Source: Mycobacterium heidelbergense (GTDB taxonomy: Bacteria > Actinomycetota > Actinomycetes > Mycobacteriales > Mycobacteriaceae). Taken from it: a DNA stretch of 64,000 nucleotides. Below the pieces are notes generated by a model. That model did not search any database. It was not told where the DNA came from and saw only the letters and a program-made list of their open reading frames with translations. The stretch is taken from positions 3,348,001 through 3,412,000 of the forward strand of contig NZ_AP022615.1 in NCBI RefSeq assembly GCF_010730745.1, given 5' to 3'. Made by a program: the position numbers and the translations under genes. Below are positions 43,756-53,067 of the stretch, piece by piece. Within the stretch, counting starts at the first letter, position 1. Each line of letters starts with the position of its first letter.

Positions 43756-43756
43756 C

Positions 43757-44701
43757 TCAGTTGGCGTGCAGGTCCTCGTTGAGGGCGATGCCCTGACCGT
43801 CGCGGGCCACCACCTCGACGGCGCCGGTGACCGAATTGCGGCGGAACAGCAGGTTGTCGACGCCGGAGAGCTCGGCGGCCTTGACCGTTTTGCCGGCGGG
43901 CGTGGTGACCTTGGTGCCGGCGGTGACGTACAGGCCGGCCTCGACGACGCAGTCGTCGCCCAGCGAGATGCCCAGGCCCGCGTTGGCGCCGAGCAGGCAT
44001 CGCCTGCCGATCGAAATGACCTGCGTGCCGCCGCCGGACAGCGTGCCCATGATCGACGCGCCGCCGCCGATGTCCGACCCGTCGCCCACCACCACGCCGG
44101 CCGAGATGCGGCCCTCCACCATCGATGCGCCCAGGGTGCCGGCGTTGTAGTTGACGAAGCCCTCGTGCATCACGGTCGTGCCCGGCGCCAGGTGGGCGCC
44201 CAGCCGCACCCGGTCGGCGTCGGCGATGCGCACCCCGGTGGGCACGACGTAGTCGACCATCCGCGGGAACTTGTCGACGCCGTAGACGGTCACCGGGCCG
44301 TGGCGGCGCAGCCGCGCCCGGACCGCCTCGAAGCCTGCGATCGCGCAGGGCCCGCGATTAGTCCAGACGACGTTGGTCAATACACCGAACAAGCCGCCGG
44401 CGTTCAGCCCGTGCGGCGCCACCAGCCGGTGCGACAGCAGATGCAGCCGCAGGTAGGCGTCGTAGGCGTCGGCGGCCACATCGTCGAGCGAGCCGATGAC
44501 CGTGCGCACGGCGACGGTCTCGGTGCCGCGGTCGTCGTCGCGGCCGATCAGCGCGCCCAATTCCGCGGGGACATCCGACGTCGCGAGTCGCGACGTGCCG
44601 CCGGTGCCCGATTCGGTCAGTTCCGGTGCGGGAAACCACGTGTCGAGGATCGACCCGTCGGAGGCCAGCGTCGCCAGCCCAATACCTACTGCGCCAGTCA
44701 C
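43757..44701 (-). CDS. dapD: Tetrahydrodipicolinate N-succinyltransferase DapD
   Basis: A 314-residue enzyme adding succinyl from succinyl-CoA to tetrahydrodipicolinate in lysine and diaminopimelate synthesis. The N-terminal half is actinobacterial (VVWTNRGPCAIAGFE, GVDKFPRMVDYVVP); the C-terminal half is a left-handed beta-helix of hexapeptide repeats (VMHEGFVNYNAGTLGASMVEGRIS, LLGANAGLGISLGDDCVVEAG). Ortholog of Rv1201c. It is convergent with the MFS gene (1-bp gap) and divergent from dapE, whose product acts later in the pathway. Confidence 0.96.
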   Translation of the reverse strand: MTGAVGIGLATLASDGSILDTWFPAPELTESGTGGTSRLATSDVPAELGALIGRDDDRGTETVAVRTVIGSLDDVAADAYDAYLRLHLLSHRLVAPHGLNAGGLFGVLTNVVWTNRGPCAIAGFEAVRARLRRHGPVTVYGVDKFPRMVDYVVPTGVRIADADRVRLGAHLAPGTTVMHEGFVNYNAGTLGASMVEGRISAGVVVGDGSDIGGGASIMGTLSGGGTQVISIGRRCLLGANAGLGISLGDDCVVEAGLYVTAGTKVTTPAGKTVKAAELSGVDNLLFRRNSVTGAVEVVARDGQGIALNEDLHAN

Positions 44702-44726
44702 GGCCGACAGGTTACTTGGCTCGCCG

Positions 44727-44780
44727 AGCAGACACAGAATCGCATGCCGGAGCCACCGCGAGTGCGATTCTGTGTCTGCT
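44727..44780. repeat. Hairpin repeat of the agcagac family, between dapD and dapE
   Basis: Perfect 18-base arms agcagacacagaatcgca (44727-44744) and complement (44763-44780) with an 18-base loop. A closely related hairpin lies at 56701-56756. It sits between two divergent start codons, so it is not a terminator; it could affect either promoter or the dapE leader. Confidence 0.85.
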
Positions 44781-44802
44781 GGCCAGCAGATACCCTTGGG
44801 CC

Positions 44803-45867
44803 GTGCTGGACTTGCGCGGGGACCCCGTCGAACTGACCGCGGCGCTGGTCGACATTCCCAGCGAGTCGGGGGACGAGGCCCGCATCGCCGACGAGGTGGA
44901 GGCCGCGCTGCGGGCCCAGACGTCCGGCTTCGACATCGTCCGCAGCGGCAACGCCGTGCTGGCCCGCACCCGGCTGCGGCGGCCGTCGCGGGTGCTGCTG
45001 GCCGGGCACCTCGACACCGTCCCGGCGGCCGGAAACCTGCCCAGCCGCCGCGAGAACGGCGACCTCTACGGCTGTGGTGCCGCGGACATGAAGTCCGGCG
45101 ACGCGGTCTTCCTGCACCTGGCCGCCACGCTGGCCGAGCCGGCGCACGACCTCACGCTCGTGTTCTACGACTGCGAGGAAATCGAAGCGGCGTCAAACGG
45201 TTTGGGCCGCATCGAGCGTGAGCTGCCGGACTGGTTGTCCGCCGACGTGGCCATCCTCGGCGAGCCCACGGCCGGCTACATCGAGGCCGGCTGCCAGGGC
45301 ACGCTGCGCGTCGTGATCAGCGCGACCGGCACCCGCGCGCATTCGGCACGATCCTGGTTGGGCGACAACGCGATTCACAAACTGGGTGCCGTCCTGGACC
45401 GGCTGGCCGGGTACACCGCGCGCACCGTCGACATCGACGGCTGCGCCTACCGCGAGGGCCTGTCGGCGGTGCGCATCGACGGCGGCGTGGCCGGCAACGT
45501 GATTCCGGACTCCGCGTCGGTGACGGTCAATTTCCGTTTCGCCCCCGATCGATCGGTGGCCGCGGCGCTGCGACACGTGCACGACGTGTTCGACGGCCTC
45601 GATGTGGCCATCGAGCAGACGGACGCCGCGGCGGGTGCGTTGCCGGGCCTGACGCGGCCCGCCGCCAAGGCCCTGGTCGAGGCCGCGGGCGGGCGGGTTC
45701 GGGCGAAATACGGGTGGACGGACGTGGCGCGGTTCGCGGCGCTGGGGATACCGGCGGTCAATTTCGGGCCGGGCGATCCCAACCTGGCGCACCGGCGCGA
45801 CGAACGCGTGCCGGTCGCCAACATCACCGCCGCGGTGGAGATGCTGCGGCGCTACTTGAGCGGCTAG
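44803..45867 (+). CDS. dapE: Succinyl-diaminopimelate desuccinylase DapE
   Basis: A 354-residue M20-type metallohydrolase that frees LL-diaminopimelate for peptidoglycan and lysine. Metal ligands are in LLAGHLDTVPAAG, GCGAADMKSGDAV, YDCEEIEA, LGEPTAGYIEAG and the late GPGDPNLAHRRDE. The start is GTG 44803; the hairpin at 44727-44780 ends 22 bases before it. Ortholog of Rv1202. Confidence 0.95.
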   Translation: MLDLRGDPVELTAALVDIPSESGDEARIADEVEAALRAQTSGFDIVRSGNAVLARTRLRRPSRVLLAGHLDTVPAAGNLPSRRENGDLYGCGAADMKSGDAVFLHLAATLAEPAHDLTLVFYDCEEIEAASNGLGRIERELPDWLSADVAILGEPTAGYIEAGCQGTLRVVISATGTRAHSARSWLGDNAIHKLGAVLDRLAGYTARTVDIDGCAYREGLSAVRIDGGVAGNVIPDSASVTVNFRFAPDRSVAAALRHVHDVFDGLDVAIEQTDAAAGALPGLTRPAAKALVEAAGGRVRAKYGWTDVARFAALGIPAVNFGPGDPNLAHRRDERVPVANITAAVEMLRRYLSG

Positions 45868-45919
45868 TGTTCGTCGCGCCGGTGCGCGGTGGGTCGAAGG
45901 TCGGGCGTCAATCCCCGTG

Positions 45920-46060
45920 TGTCACATCGGTCACTCGCCGGCCGGCATACACCGATGTGCCCGCCTCACAGCGACAGCCCACCGCGCGTGTCGCTGTGAG
46001 GCGGGCAGAAGAGTAGGTGCCTCCGAAGCCGAGACGCACGTGACACATGTGACCACCACG
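45920..46060. repeat. Dispersed palindromic element B, copy 2
   Basis: About 141 bases matching 22235-22378. The core hairpin has perfect 18-base arms (gcccgcctcacagcgaca at 45959-45976, complement at 45989-46006) and a 12-base loop; the word gtaggtgcctccgaagcc and gtgacacatgtgaccacca follow. It lies between the convergent ends of dapE and the large ATPase gene, 14 bases from the latter's stop. Confidence 0.88.
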
Positions 46061-46074
46061 ACGCGTCCCGCCCG

Positions 46075-48198
46075 CTATCCCTTGCACCGCTGCGCCTGCG
46101 CGGCGGCATCGGCGGCCGCCGCGCGCATCCCGACCGCCGCCAGGTCATCCGACACCGCCCGCAGCGCCGCGCCGTCACCGGCCGCCAGCGCCCGCGCGTG
46201 GGCGAGCGCGATTCCGCCTACCGCGCAGTCGATCTCGCCGCACAGCCGGGCCAGCGGGTCCGCCGCGCGGGTGTCGCCCAGGCGGACGGCCTCGTGCCAG
46301 GCGCGCAGCGCCACCGCCGACTGCCCGCCGCGTTCGGCCATCCGGGCGGCGTCGCGGGCGGCGGCCACCGCGCCGTGCGCGTCGCGCATCGACGCCAAGC
46401 GCCACGCCCGGGCCACACCCAGCTCCGGGGCGAACAGCGCCGACTTGGTCCCGTGCCGGGATTCGGCCCTACTCAAGGCTTTTGCCGCCGCCGCGGTGTC
46501 GCCCTGCTGGGCCAGCGCGGTGGCGAGCAGCGTCAGCGACAGCGGCCCCCACGAGTAGCCGGTGCGCTGCAGCGTGGCCGCGGCCGGCACGAGCAACGTT
46601 GCGGCTCTAGCGAATTCACCGTCGGCGAGCAGCACGTGCGCCAGCAGCACCTCGCCGATCGCGCGGCCCGGCTGCTGCAACTCGGCGAAATCGGTGAACT
46701 GCTGGGCCAGCCGCCGTGCCGCGTCGAGTCGGCCCGCCATCAACAGCGCGGTCGTTTGGCCCAGCCCGATCGTGAAGCGCAGCAGCCCGGGATGCTCGGC
46801 GGCCAGGGCGCGCTGGGCCAGCGGTTCGACGTCGTCGAAACGGCCCTGCCGCGCCGCGCACAGCGCGGCGGCGCTGGCCGCCCACGCCACCGCCTGGTCG
46901 TCGGCCGCCGGCGAGGCCAGCACCTCGCCGGCGACCTTGACGGCGTGCCCGACATTGCCCGCGTTCATCGCGAAGGTGGCGCTCAGCGCGTCGAGCGTGG
47001 TGCGCGGTCCCGCGTCCGCGACCCGGCCGCGGATGGTCCGCAGGAACGCGGTGGCGCGCTCGGGCTCGCCCAGCATCCAGAACTGGTTGGCCGCCCGCAG
47101 CAGCGCCCAGTCCATGAGCGCCGGCTCGGCCAACGCGCCCGCGTCGACGGCGGCCAGCACCGCGTCGGCCTCGCGGCCGCGGCCCTGCCACGCCAGCGCG
47201 TGGGCCAGCGCCAGCCTCGCCGCCAAGCCGCCGGACCGCTCCAGCGCCGAGCGGGCCAGGCGTTCGCCGAGCGCGAGGTCGCCCAGCCGCAGCGCCTGCC
47301 GCGCGGCGGCGGCGACCTCGGCCGCCCGCTGGGGGGCGTCGCTGTCCAGCGCCAGCGACGCCAGCCGCAACCGGTCGCTCAGGTGCTCCGACGGGTGCCG
47401 CGACAGCACCCCGACAACCTCGGTGCGTCGCCGCCGCGCGTCGTCGGCGCCGAGCGCGGCACGCGCCCGCTCGGCGAACAGCGGGTGTGCCGTGTACACC
47501 ACCGGGTCGTCGCCGCGTCCGCCGCGGACCCGGGTTTCCGCCGCGCCCCAGTCCACCGCCTCCGTCACCGCGCCGTCGCCGGCGAGGACGGTCAGATCGG
47601 CGACCGACAGCGGCTCCTGCACGGCGAGATAGTCCAGCACCGACCGCGCCGCGGTGGGCAGCTCGGCGAGGAACGCGTCGACCTCCGCCGCGGTCGTCGC
47701 GCCGCCGGGCGGCTCGATGTCGATCCGGTCCAGCAGGCCGTCGGTCCACAGCGCCGCGATGGCGCCCGGCGCGGCGTCCGCGCGCGCCGTCACGATCATC
47801 CGGGCCGCGCCGGCCAGCGCCAACTGATAGACCAGCGTGGCCGACAGCACATCGAGGTCGTGGGCGTCGTCGACGACGAGCAGCAGATCGCGATCAAGGA
47901 CCAGCGACGCCCGGGCCGCCCTCAGGAGCGCGGCGGGTTTGCCGATGTCAGCGATGTCCACCAGATGGCCGAAAGCCCCGAACGGCACGACGCGCTCGCT
48001 CGGGGCGCCGGTGACCCAACGAGCGATCGTGGTCGGGTGCCGCCGGACATAGTTTTCGGCGGCCAGGCGGGCCAACGTGGATTTGCCGCAGCCGTCGGGT
48101 CCGAGCACGACGGCCCCGGGCCGGCCCGTGTCGCCCAGCGCAACGTCGAGTCGCTCCAGGGCCGCCGCGTGCTGGGGGACGTTCCATCGAATCGGCAC
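46075..48198 (-). CDS. Large ATP-binding protein with TPR-like repeats (Rv1204c type)
   Basis: A 707-residue protein from GTG 48198. The N-terminal NTPase has the P-loop VLGPDGCGKSTLARL near residue 30 and Walker B LLLVVDDAHDLD. From about residue 270 on, alanine-rich helical repeats resemble a MalT/LuxR-type sensor region, but no C-terminal DNA-binding HTH is seen. The open frame continues 5' into the divergent gene, without conserved features. Length exceeds the M. tuberculosis ortholog as I remember it. Function unknown; regulator-like ATPase is the best description. Confidence 0.8.
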   Translation of the reverse strand: MPIRWNVPQHAAALERLDVALGDTGRPGAVVLGPDGCGKSTLARLAAENYVRRHPTTIARWVTGAPSERVVPFGAFGHLVDIADIGKPAALLRAARASLVLDRDLLLVVDDAHDLDVLSATLVYQLALAGAARMIVTARADAAPGAIAALWTDGLLDRIDIEPPGGATTAAEVDAFLAELPTAARSVLDYLAVQEPLSVADLTVLAGDGAVTEAVDWGAAETRVRGGRGDDPVVYTAHPLFAERARAALGADDARRRRTEVVGVLSRHPSEHLSDRLRLASLALDSDAPQRAAEVAAAARQALRLGDLALGERLARSALERSGGLAARLALAHALAWQGRGREADAVLAAVDAGALAEPALMDWALLRAANQFWMLGEPERATAFLRTIRGRVADAGPRTTLDALSATFAMNAGNVGHAVKVAGEVLASPAADDQAVAWAASAAALCAARQGRFDDVEPLAQRALAAEHPGLLRFTIGLGQTTALLMAGRLDAARRLAQQFTDFAELQQPGRAIGEVLLAHVLLADGEFARAATLLVPAAATLQRTGYSWGPLSLTLLATALAQQGDTAAAAKALSRAESRHGTKSALFAPELGVARAWRLASMRDAHGAVAAARDAARMAERGGQSAVALRAWHEAVRLGDTRAADPLARLCGEIDCAVGGIALAHARALAAGDGAALRAVSDDLAAVGMRAAAADAAAQAQRCKG

Positions 48199-48259
48199 CG
48201 CCAGAATTTTATTGCGCGCGGTGTGCGCCCCGCACCGGGCTTGGTCTACCTTTCGTTGT

Positions 48260-48823
48260 ATGCGCCGGGAACGCGAACCGTCACGCGCATGGGCGGTGTG
48301 TGTGTACTGCGCGTCCGGCCCTGAGCATCCCGAATTGCTTGGGCTCGCTGCGGAACTCGGCGAGGCGATCGCCGACCGCGGCTGGACCCTGGTGTGGGGC
48401 GGCGGCCGGGTCTCGGCCATGGGGGCGGTGGCCAGCGCGGCGCGCGCCCGCGGTGGCCGGACCGTCGGCGTCATCCCCCGAATCCTGATGCGCCGCGAGA
48501 TCGCGGACGCCCAAGCCGACGAGCTGATCGTCAGCGACACCATGCGCGAGCGCAAGCAGGTCATGGAAGACCGCGCCGACGCGTTCATCGTGCTGCCCGG
48601 CGGCGTCGGCACCCTGGACGAGCTGTTCGACGCGTGGACCACGGGCTACCTCGGCCTGCACGGCAAGCCCATCGTGCTGCTCGACCCCTTCGGGCACTAC
48701 GAGGGCCTGTGGCTCTGGCTGTGCGGACTGCTTGACAGCGGGTATGTCTCGCAAACCGCGATGGACCGCGTGGTGCTGGTCGATAAGGTGGGTGCCGCAC
48801 TAGAGGCGTGCGCGCCCGGCTGA
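48260..48823 (+). CDS. LOG family cytokinin riboside 5'-monophosphate phosphoribohydrolase
   Basis: A 187-residue Rossmann-type LOG protein, ortholog of Rv1205. The nucleotide motif PGGVGTLDELFDAWT and the upstream GGGRVSAMG are intact, with catalytic RxxK in MRERKQVM. In M. tuberculosis this enzyme releases adenine-type cytokinins from their ribotides and its accumulation causes nitric-oxide sensitivity through aldehyde by-products, after loss of Pup-proteasome turnover. ATG 48260 is the start, with 61 bp to the divergent gene. Confidence 0.93.
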   Translation: MRREREPSRAWAVCVYCASGPEHPELLGLAAELGEAIADRGWTLVWGGGRVSAMGAVASAARARGGRTVGVIPRILMRREIADAQADELIVSDTMRERKQVMEDRADAFIVLPGGVGTLDELFDAWTTGYLGLHGKPIVLLDPFGHYEGLWLWLCGLLDSGYVSQTAMDRVVLVDKVGAALEACAPG

Positions 48824-48862
48824 GGTCAGCGACAAGGCGCCGAGGGGAATCGAGGGGATCAC

Positions 48863-50647
48863 GTGTCCGAGCACGACGGGGGAGCGCGCACGGCGGTCAG
48901 GCTGACCGATATCGCGGTTCGCGCGCCGGCCGTCCTGGCCGACGCGCCGGTGATCGTGCGGGGAGCGCTGACCGGGCTGCTGGCCCGGCCGGATTCGCAC
49001 AGGTCCATCGGCTCGGTGTTCCAGGAACGGGCCGCTCGCTACGGCGACCGGATCTTTTTGAGGTTCGGCGACCAGCGACTCACCTACCGCGACGCCAACG
49101 CGGCCGCCAACAGGTACGCCGCGGTGCTGGCCGCGCGCGGCGTGGGCGCAGGCGACGTCGTCGCGATCATGCTGCGCAACTCGCCCAACGCGATCCTGGC
49201 GATGCTGGCCGCGGTCAAGTGCGGCGCGGTGGCCGGCATGCTCAACTACCACCAGCGCGGCGAGGTGCTGGCGCACAGCCTGGGCCTGCTCGACGCCAAG
49301 GTGCTGATCGCGGAGACCGACCTGGTCAGCGCCGTGGCCGGGTGCGGCGGTTCGGGAAGCACCGAGACGCTGACCGTCGAAGACCTGGAGCGATTCGCCG
49401 TCGGCGCCCCGGCCACCAACCCGGCGTCAGCATCGGCGGTGCGGGCCAGGGACACCGCGTTCTACATCTTCACCTCGGGCACAACGGGTTTCCCGAAGGC
49501 CAGCGTGATGACCCACCTGCGGTGGCTGAAGGCGCTGGCGGCGTTCGGCGGTATTGGGTTGCGGCTCAAGAGCTCCGACACGCTGTACTGCTGCCTGCCG
49601 CTGTATCACAACAACGCGCTGACGGTGGCGCTGTCCTCGGTGATCAATTCCGGGGCGACGCTGGCGCTGGGCCGCTCGTTTTCGGCGTCGAGGTTCTGGG
49701 ACGAGGTGATCGCCAGCGACGCAACGGCGTTCATCTACATCGGCGAGATCTGCCGGTATCTGCTCAACCAACCGCCCAAGCCCACCGACCGCGCGCACAA
49801 GGTCCGCGTGATCGCCGGCAACGGCCTGCGCCCGGAGATCTGGGACGAGTTCACGAACCGCTTCGGGATCGCCCGCGTCTGCGAGTTCTATGCGTCCAGC
49901 GAGGGCAACACCGCCTTCATCAACGTCTTCAACGTGCCCCGGACCACCGGTGTGTTCCCGATGCCGTTGGCCTACGTGGAATACGACCCCGACACCGGCG
50001 CCCCGCTGCGCGACGACAACGGGCGGGTGCGCCGGGTGCCGGCCGGCCGGCCCGGCCTGTTGTTGAGCCCGGTCAACCGGCTGCAGCCGTTCGACGGCTA
50101 CACCGACCCAGAGTCGAGCGAAAAGAAGTTGGTGCGCAACGCCTTTCGTGAGGGCGACTGCTGGTTCAACTCGGGCGACGTGATGAGCCCGCAGGGCATG
50201 GGGCACGCGGCGTTCGTCGACCGGCTCGGCGACACGTTCCGGTGGAAGGGCGAGAACGTCGCCACCACGCAGGTCGAGGCGGCGCTGGCGTCCGACGAGT
50301 CCGTCGAGGAATGCACGGTCTTCGGCGTCGAGATCCCGCGCACCGGCGGGCGCGCCGGGATGGCCGCGGTCCAGCTGCGCGACGGCGCCGAGTTCGACGG
50401 CAGGTCGCTGGCCCGCGCCGTGTACGGGCAGCTGCCCCCTTACGCGCTGCCGCTGTTCGTGCGGGTGGTTCGGGAGCTGGAGCACACCACGACGTTCAAG
50501 AGCCGCAAGGTGGAGTTGCGCGAGCAGGCCTACGGCCCCGACCTGCAGGACCCGCTGTACGTGCTGGCCGGCCGCGAGGAGGGCTACGTGCCGTACTACG
50601 ACGAATATCCCGAGGAAGTTGCCTTGGGCGAGCGACCGCGGGGCTGA
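48863..50647 (+). CDS. fadD6: Long-chain acyl-CoA synthetase FadD6
   Basis: A 594-residue very-long-chain acyl-CoA synthetase/fatty acid transporter type protein, ortholog of Rv1206. The P-loop-like motif is IFTSGTTGFPKAS near residue 206; CCLPLYHNNALTVAL, VCEFYASSEGNTAF (the FATP signature) and NSGDVMSPQGMGHAAFVDRLGDTFRWKGENVAT follow. It activates imported fatty acids for beta-oxidation or lipid assembly. GTG 48863 start; a stand-alone gene between log and folP2. Confidence 0.95.
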   Translation: MSEHDGGARTAVRLTDIAVRAPAVLADAPVIVRGALTGLLARPDSHRSIGSVFQERAARYGDRIFLRFGDQRLTYRDANAAANRYAAVLAARGVGAGDVVAIMLRNSPNAILAMLAAVKCGAVAGMLNYHQRGEVLAHSLGLLDAKVLIAETDLVSAVAGCGGSGSTETLTVEDLERFAVGAPATNPASASAVRARDTAFYIFTSGTTGFPKASVMTHLRWLKALAAFGGIGLRLKSSDTLYCCLPLYHNNALTVALSSVINSGATLALGRSFSASRFWDEVIASDATAFIYIGEICRYLLNQPPKPTDRAHKVRVIAGNGLRPEIWDEFTNRFGIARVCEFYASSEGNTAFINVFNVPRTTGVFPMPLAYVEYDPDTGAPLRDDNGRVRRVPAGRPGLLLSPVNRLQPFDGYTDPESSEKKLVRNAFREGDCWFNSGDVMSPQGMGHAAFVDRLGDTFRWKGENVATTQVEAALASDESVEECTVFGVEIPRTGGRAGMAAVQLRDGAEFDGRSLARAVYGQLPPYALPLFVRVVRELEHTTTFKSRKVELREQAYGPDLQDPLYVLAGREEGYVPYYDEYPEEVALGERPRG

Positions 50648-50768
50648 CGGCTTCGGGCCGTCGAGTCTGCGTCGACGGCATCGAGCCTGCGCACAGCGCG
50701 TGCCTGCGCGACCTCGGACAGCACTGGGCGCAGTCTCGATGCATTCGGCGACCAGGCACCATAGACGT

Positions 50769-51671
50769 GTGCGTTCGACACCGCCGGCGTCAGCCGGCCA
50801 TTCGACACTGTGCGGCCGGCCGGTCGCGGGGGATCGCCCGCTGATCATGGCGATCGTCAACCGCACCCCGGACTCGTTCTACGACCGGGGCGCGACCTTC
50901 GGCGACGACGCCGCCCGGGACGCCGCACATAGGGCCATCGCGGAAGGAGCCGACGTCATCGACGTCGGCGGGGTCAAGGCGGGCCCGGGCGAGAGCGTCG
51001 ACGAGGACACCGAGATCGCCAGGTTGGTGCCGTTCATCGAATGGCTGCGCGACGCCTATCCCGACCAGCTGATCAGCGTCGACACCTGGCGCGCGGGGGT
51101 GGCCAGGGTGGCCTGCGCCGCCGGCGCCGACCTGATCAACGACACCTGGGGCGGCATCGACCCCGCCCTGCCCGAGGTGGCCGCCGAGTTCGGGGCGGGC
51201 CTGGTGTGCTCGCACACCGGTGGCGCGCAGCCGCGCACGCGCCCGTTCCGGGTGAGCTACGGGACCAGCACGCGCGGTGTGGTGGACGACGCGATTCGCC
51301 AGGTCACCGCCGCCGCCGAGCGGGCCGTCGCGCGCGGGGTGGCCCGCGACCGGGTGCTGATCGACCCGGCCCACGACTTCGGCAAGAACACCTTCCACGG
51401 GCTGGCGCTGTTGCGCCACGTCGGCGATCTTGTTAATACCGGATGGCCGCTGCTCCTGGCTTTGAGTAACAAGGACTTCGTCGGGGAGACTCTGGGTGTG
51501 GGACTGACCGAACGGCTCGAGGGAACGCTGGCCGCCACCGCGCTGGCGGCGGCCGCCGGTGCCCGCATGTTTCGGGTGCACGAGGTCGCGGCCACCCGGC
51601 GGGCCCTGGAGATGGTGGCCTCGATCCAGGGCACACGCCCGCCGGCGCGCACGGTGAGGGGGCTGGCATGA
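50769..51671 (+). CDS. folP2: FolP2, dihydropteroate synthase homolog
   Basis: A 300-residue TIM-barrel protein of the dihydropteroate synthase family. It shows IMAIVNRTPDSFYDRG, VIDVGGVKAGPG, ISVDTWRAGVA, LINDTWGG and VLIDPAHDFGKNT. In mycobacteria FolP1 is the folate enzyme; FolP2 lacks clear synthase activity and is conserved next to gpgS. The start is GTG 50769, matching the M. tuberculosis N-terminus (RSTPPASAG); ATG 50739 is in frame. The stop overlaps gpgS (ATGA). Confidence 0.93.
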   Translation: MRSTPPASAGHSTLCGRPVAGDRPLIMAIVNRTPDSFYDRGATFGDDAARDAAHRAIAEGADVIDVGGVKAGPGESVDEDTEIARLVPFIEWLRDAYPDQLISVDTWRAGVARVACAAGADLINDTWGGIDPALPEVAAEFGAGLVCSHTGGAQPRTRPFRVSYGTSTRGVVDDAIRQVTAAAERAVARGVARDRVLIDPAHDFGKNTFHGLALLRHVGDLVNTGWPLLLALSNKDFVGETLGVGLTERLEGTLAATALAAAAGARMFRVHEVAATRRALEMVASIQGTRPPARTVRGLA

Positions 51672-52663
51672 CGGAGTTGGTGGACCTCGCCAGCGAGGGC
51701 GTGCTCGCCGCGCGGCCCGGCGACGTCTGGTTGTCCGACCGCAGCCGCAACCGTCCCGGGTGGACGCTCGCCGCACTGGAAGAGGCGAAGGCCGGGCGGA
51801 CCGTCTCGGTGGTGCTGCCGGCGCTCAACGAGCAAGAAACCGTCGAATCGGTGGTCGAAAGCATCTCGCCGCTGGTCGATGGGTTGGTCGACGAGCTGAT
51901 CGTGCTGGACTCCGGTTCGACGGACGACACCGAGATCCGGGCCATCGCCGCCGGCGCCCGCGTCATCAGCCGCGAGCAGGCGCTGCCCGAGGTGCCCGTT
52001 CGACCCGGCAAGGGCGAGGCGCTATGGCGCTCGCTCGCGGCCACCAGCGGCGACATCGTGGTGTTCGTCGACTCCGACCTGATCGACCCGCACCCGATGT
52101 TCGTGCCCTGGCTGGTGGCCCCGCTGCTCACCTGCGACGGGATTCACCTGGTCAAGAGCTTCTATCGGCGGCCCTTGACGGTCGGCGACGCCGGCGGCGG
52201 CGCGGGTGCCACCGGCGGCGGGCGGGTCACCGAGCTGGTGGCGCGGCCGTTGCTGGCGGCGCTGCGCCCGGAGCTGGGCTGCATCCTGCAGCCGCTCGGC
52301 GGCGAGTACGCGGCCAGCCGGGAGCTGCTGACGTCGCTGCCGTTCGCCCCGGGCTACGGCGTGGAGATCGGCCTGCTGGTGGACACCTTCGACCGGTTGG
52401 GGCTGGACGCGATCGCCCAGGTCAACCTCGGCGTGCGGGCGCACCGCAACCGGCCGCTGGGCGAGCTGGGCGCGATGAGCCGCCAAGTCATCGCGACCCT
52501 GCTGTCGCGGTGCGGGATCCCCGACTCCGGGGTCGGCCTGAGCCAGTTCTTCGCCGACGGCCCGGACGGCTCCGACGGCTCCGACGTGGAGGGCTACACC
52601 CAACGCACCGCTCCGGTGTCGTTGGTGGACCGGCCGCCGATGAAGGGATTGCTGCCACGCTGA
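51668..52663 (+). CDS. gpgS: Glucosyl-3-phosphoglycerate synthase GpgS
   Basis: A 331-residue GT81 glycosyltransferase that makes glucosyl-3-phosphoglycerate, first step of the methylglucose lipopolysaccharide. GT-A motifs: VSVVLPALNEQETVESVV, LIVLDSGSTDDTE, the metal motif VFVDSDLIDPHP, and the acceptor region LGCILQPLGGEYAASRELL. Ortholog of Rv1208. A Gly/Ala insertion near residue 178 (GGGAGATGGGR) makes it slightly longer than in M. tuberculosis. Coupled to folP2 by a 4-base overlap. Confidence 0.96.
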   Translation: MTELVDLASEGVLAARPGDVWLSDRSRNRPGWTLAALEEAKAGRTVSVVLPALNEQETVESVVESISPLVDGLVDELIVLDSGSTDDTEIRAIAAGARVISREQALPEVPVRPGKGEALWRSLAATSGDIVVFVDSDLIDPHPMFVPWLVAPLLTCDGIHLVKSFYRRPLTVGDAGGGAGATGGGRVTELVARPLLAALRPELGCILQPLGGEYAASRELLTSLPFAPGYGVEIGLLVDTFDRLGLDAIAQVNLGVRAHRNRPLGELGAMSRQVIATLLSRCGIPDSGVGLSQFFADGPDGSDGSDVEGYTQRTAPVSLVDRPPMKGLLPR

Positions 52664-52701
52664 TCGCCGGGTTGTCGGCGGGATAGGGCAATATCGAACG
52701 C

Positions 52702-53067
52702 GTGGCGTTGGTGTTGCTGTACCTGGTGGTGCTGGTGCTGGTGGCGATCGTGCTGTTCGGCGCGGCCAGCCTGCTGTTCGGCCGTGGTGAGCAGCTGCCG
52801 CCCCTGCCCCGGGGGACGACGGCGACGGTGCTGCCGGCCTACGGCGTCACCGGAACCGACGTCGACGCCGTCAAGTTCACCCAGGTGCTGCGCGGGTACA
52901 AGGCCAGCGAGGTGGACTGGGTGCTGGACCGCCTCGCCCGGGAGCTCGAGGCGCTGCGTGGGCAGCTGGCGGCGGTGCACGCCTCGCCGGTCGCCGAGGA
53001 CGAAACCGGGGGTGAGCCCGACCCGATGGAACCTGAGGACCGCGAGGATCGTCAGGACACAATGTGA
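52702..53067 (+). CDS. DivIVA-domain membrane protein (Rv1209 type)
   Basis: A 121-residue protein with one N-terminal membrane helix (ALVLLYLVVLVLVAIVLFGAASLLFG), a short DivIVA-like motif (LRGYKASEVDWVLDRLARELEALRGQL) and an acidic tail. Such proteins sit at the inner membrane and may link to polar growth machinery. Stop overlaps the start of tagA by four bases. Start as GTG at 52702. Confidence 0.88.
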   Translation: MALVLLYLVVLVLVAIVLFGAASLLFGRGEQLPPLPRGTTATVLPAYGVTGTDVDAVKFTQVLRGYKASEVDWVLDRLARELEALRGQLAAVHASPVAEDETGGEPDPMEPEDREDRQDTM

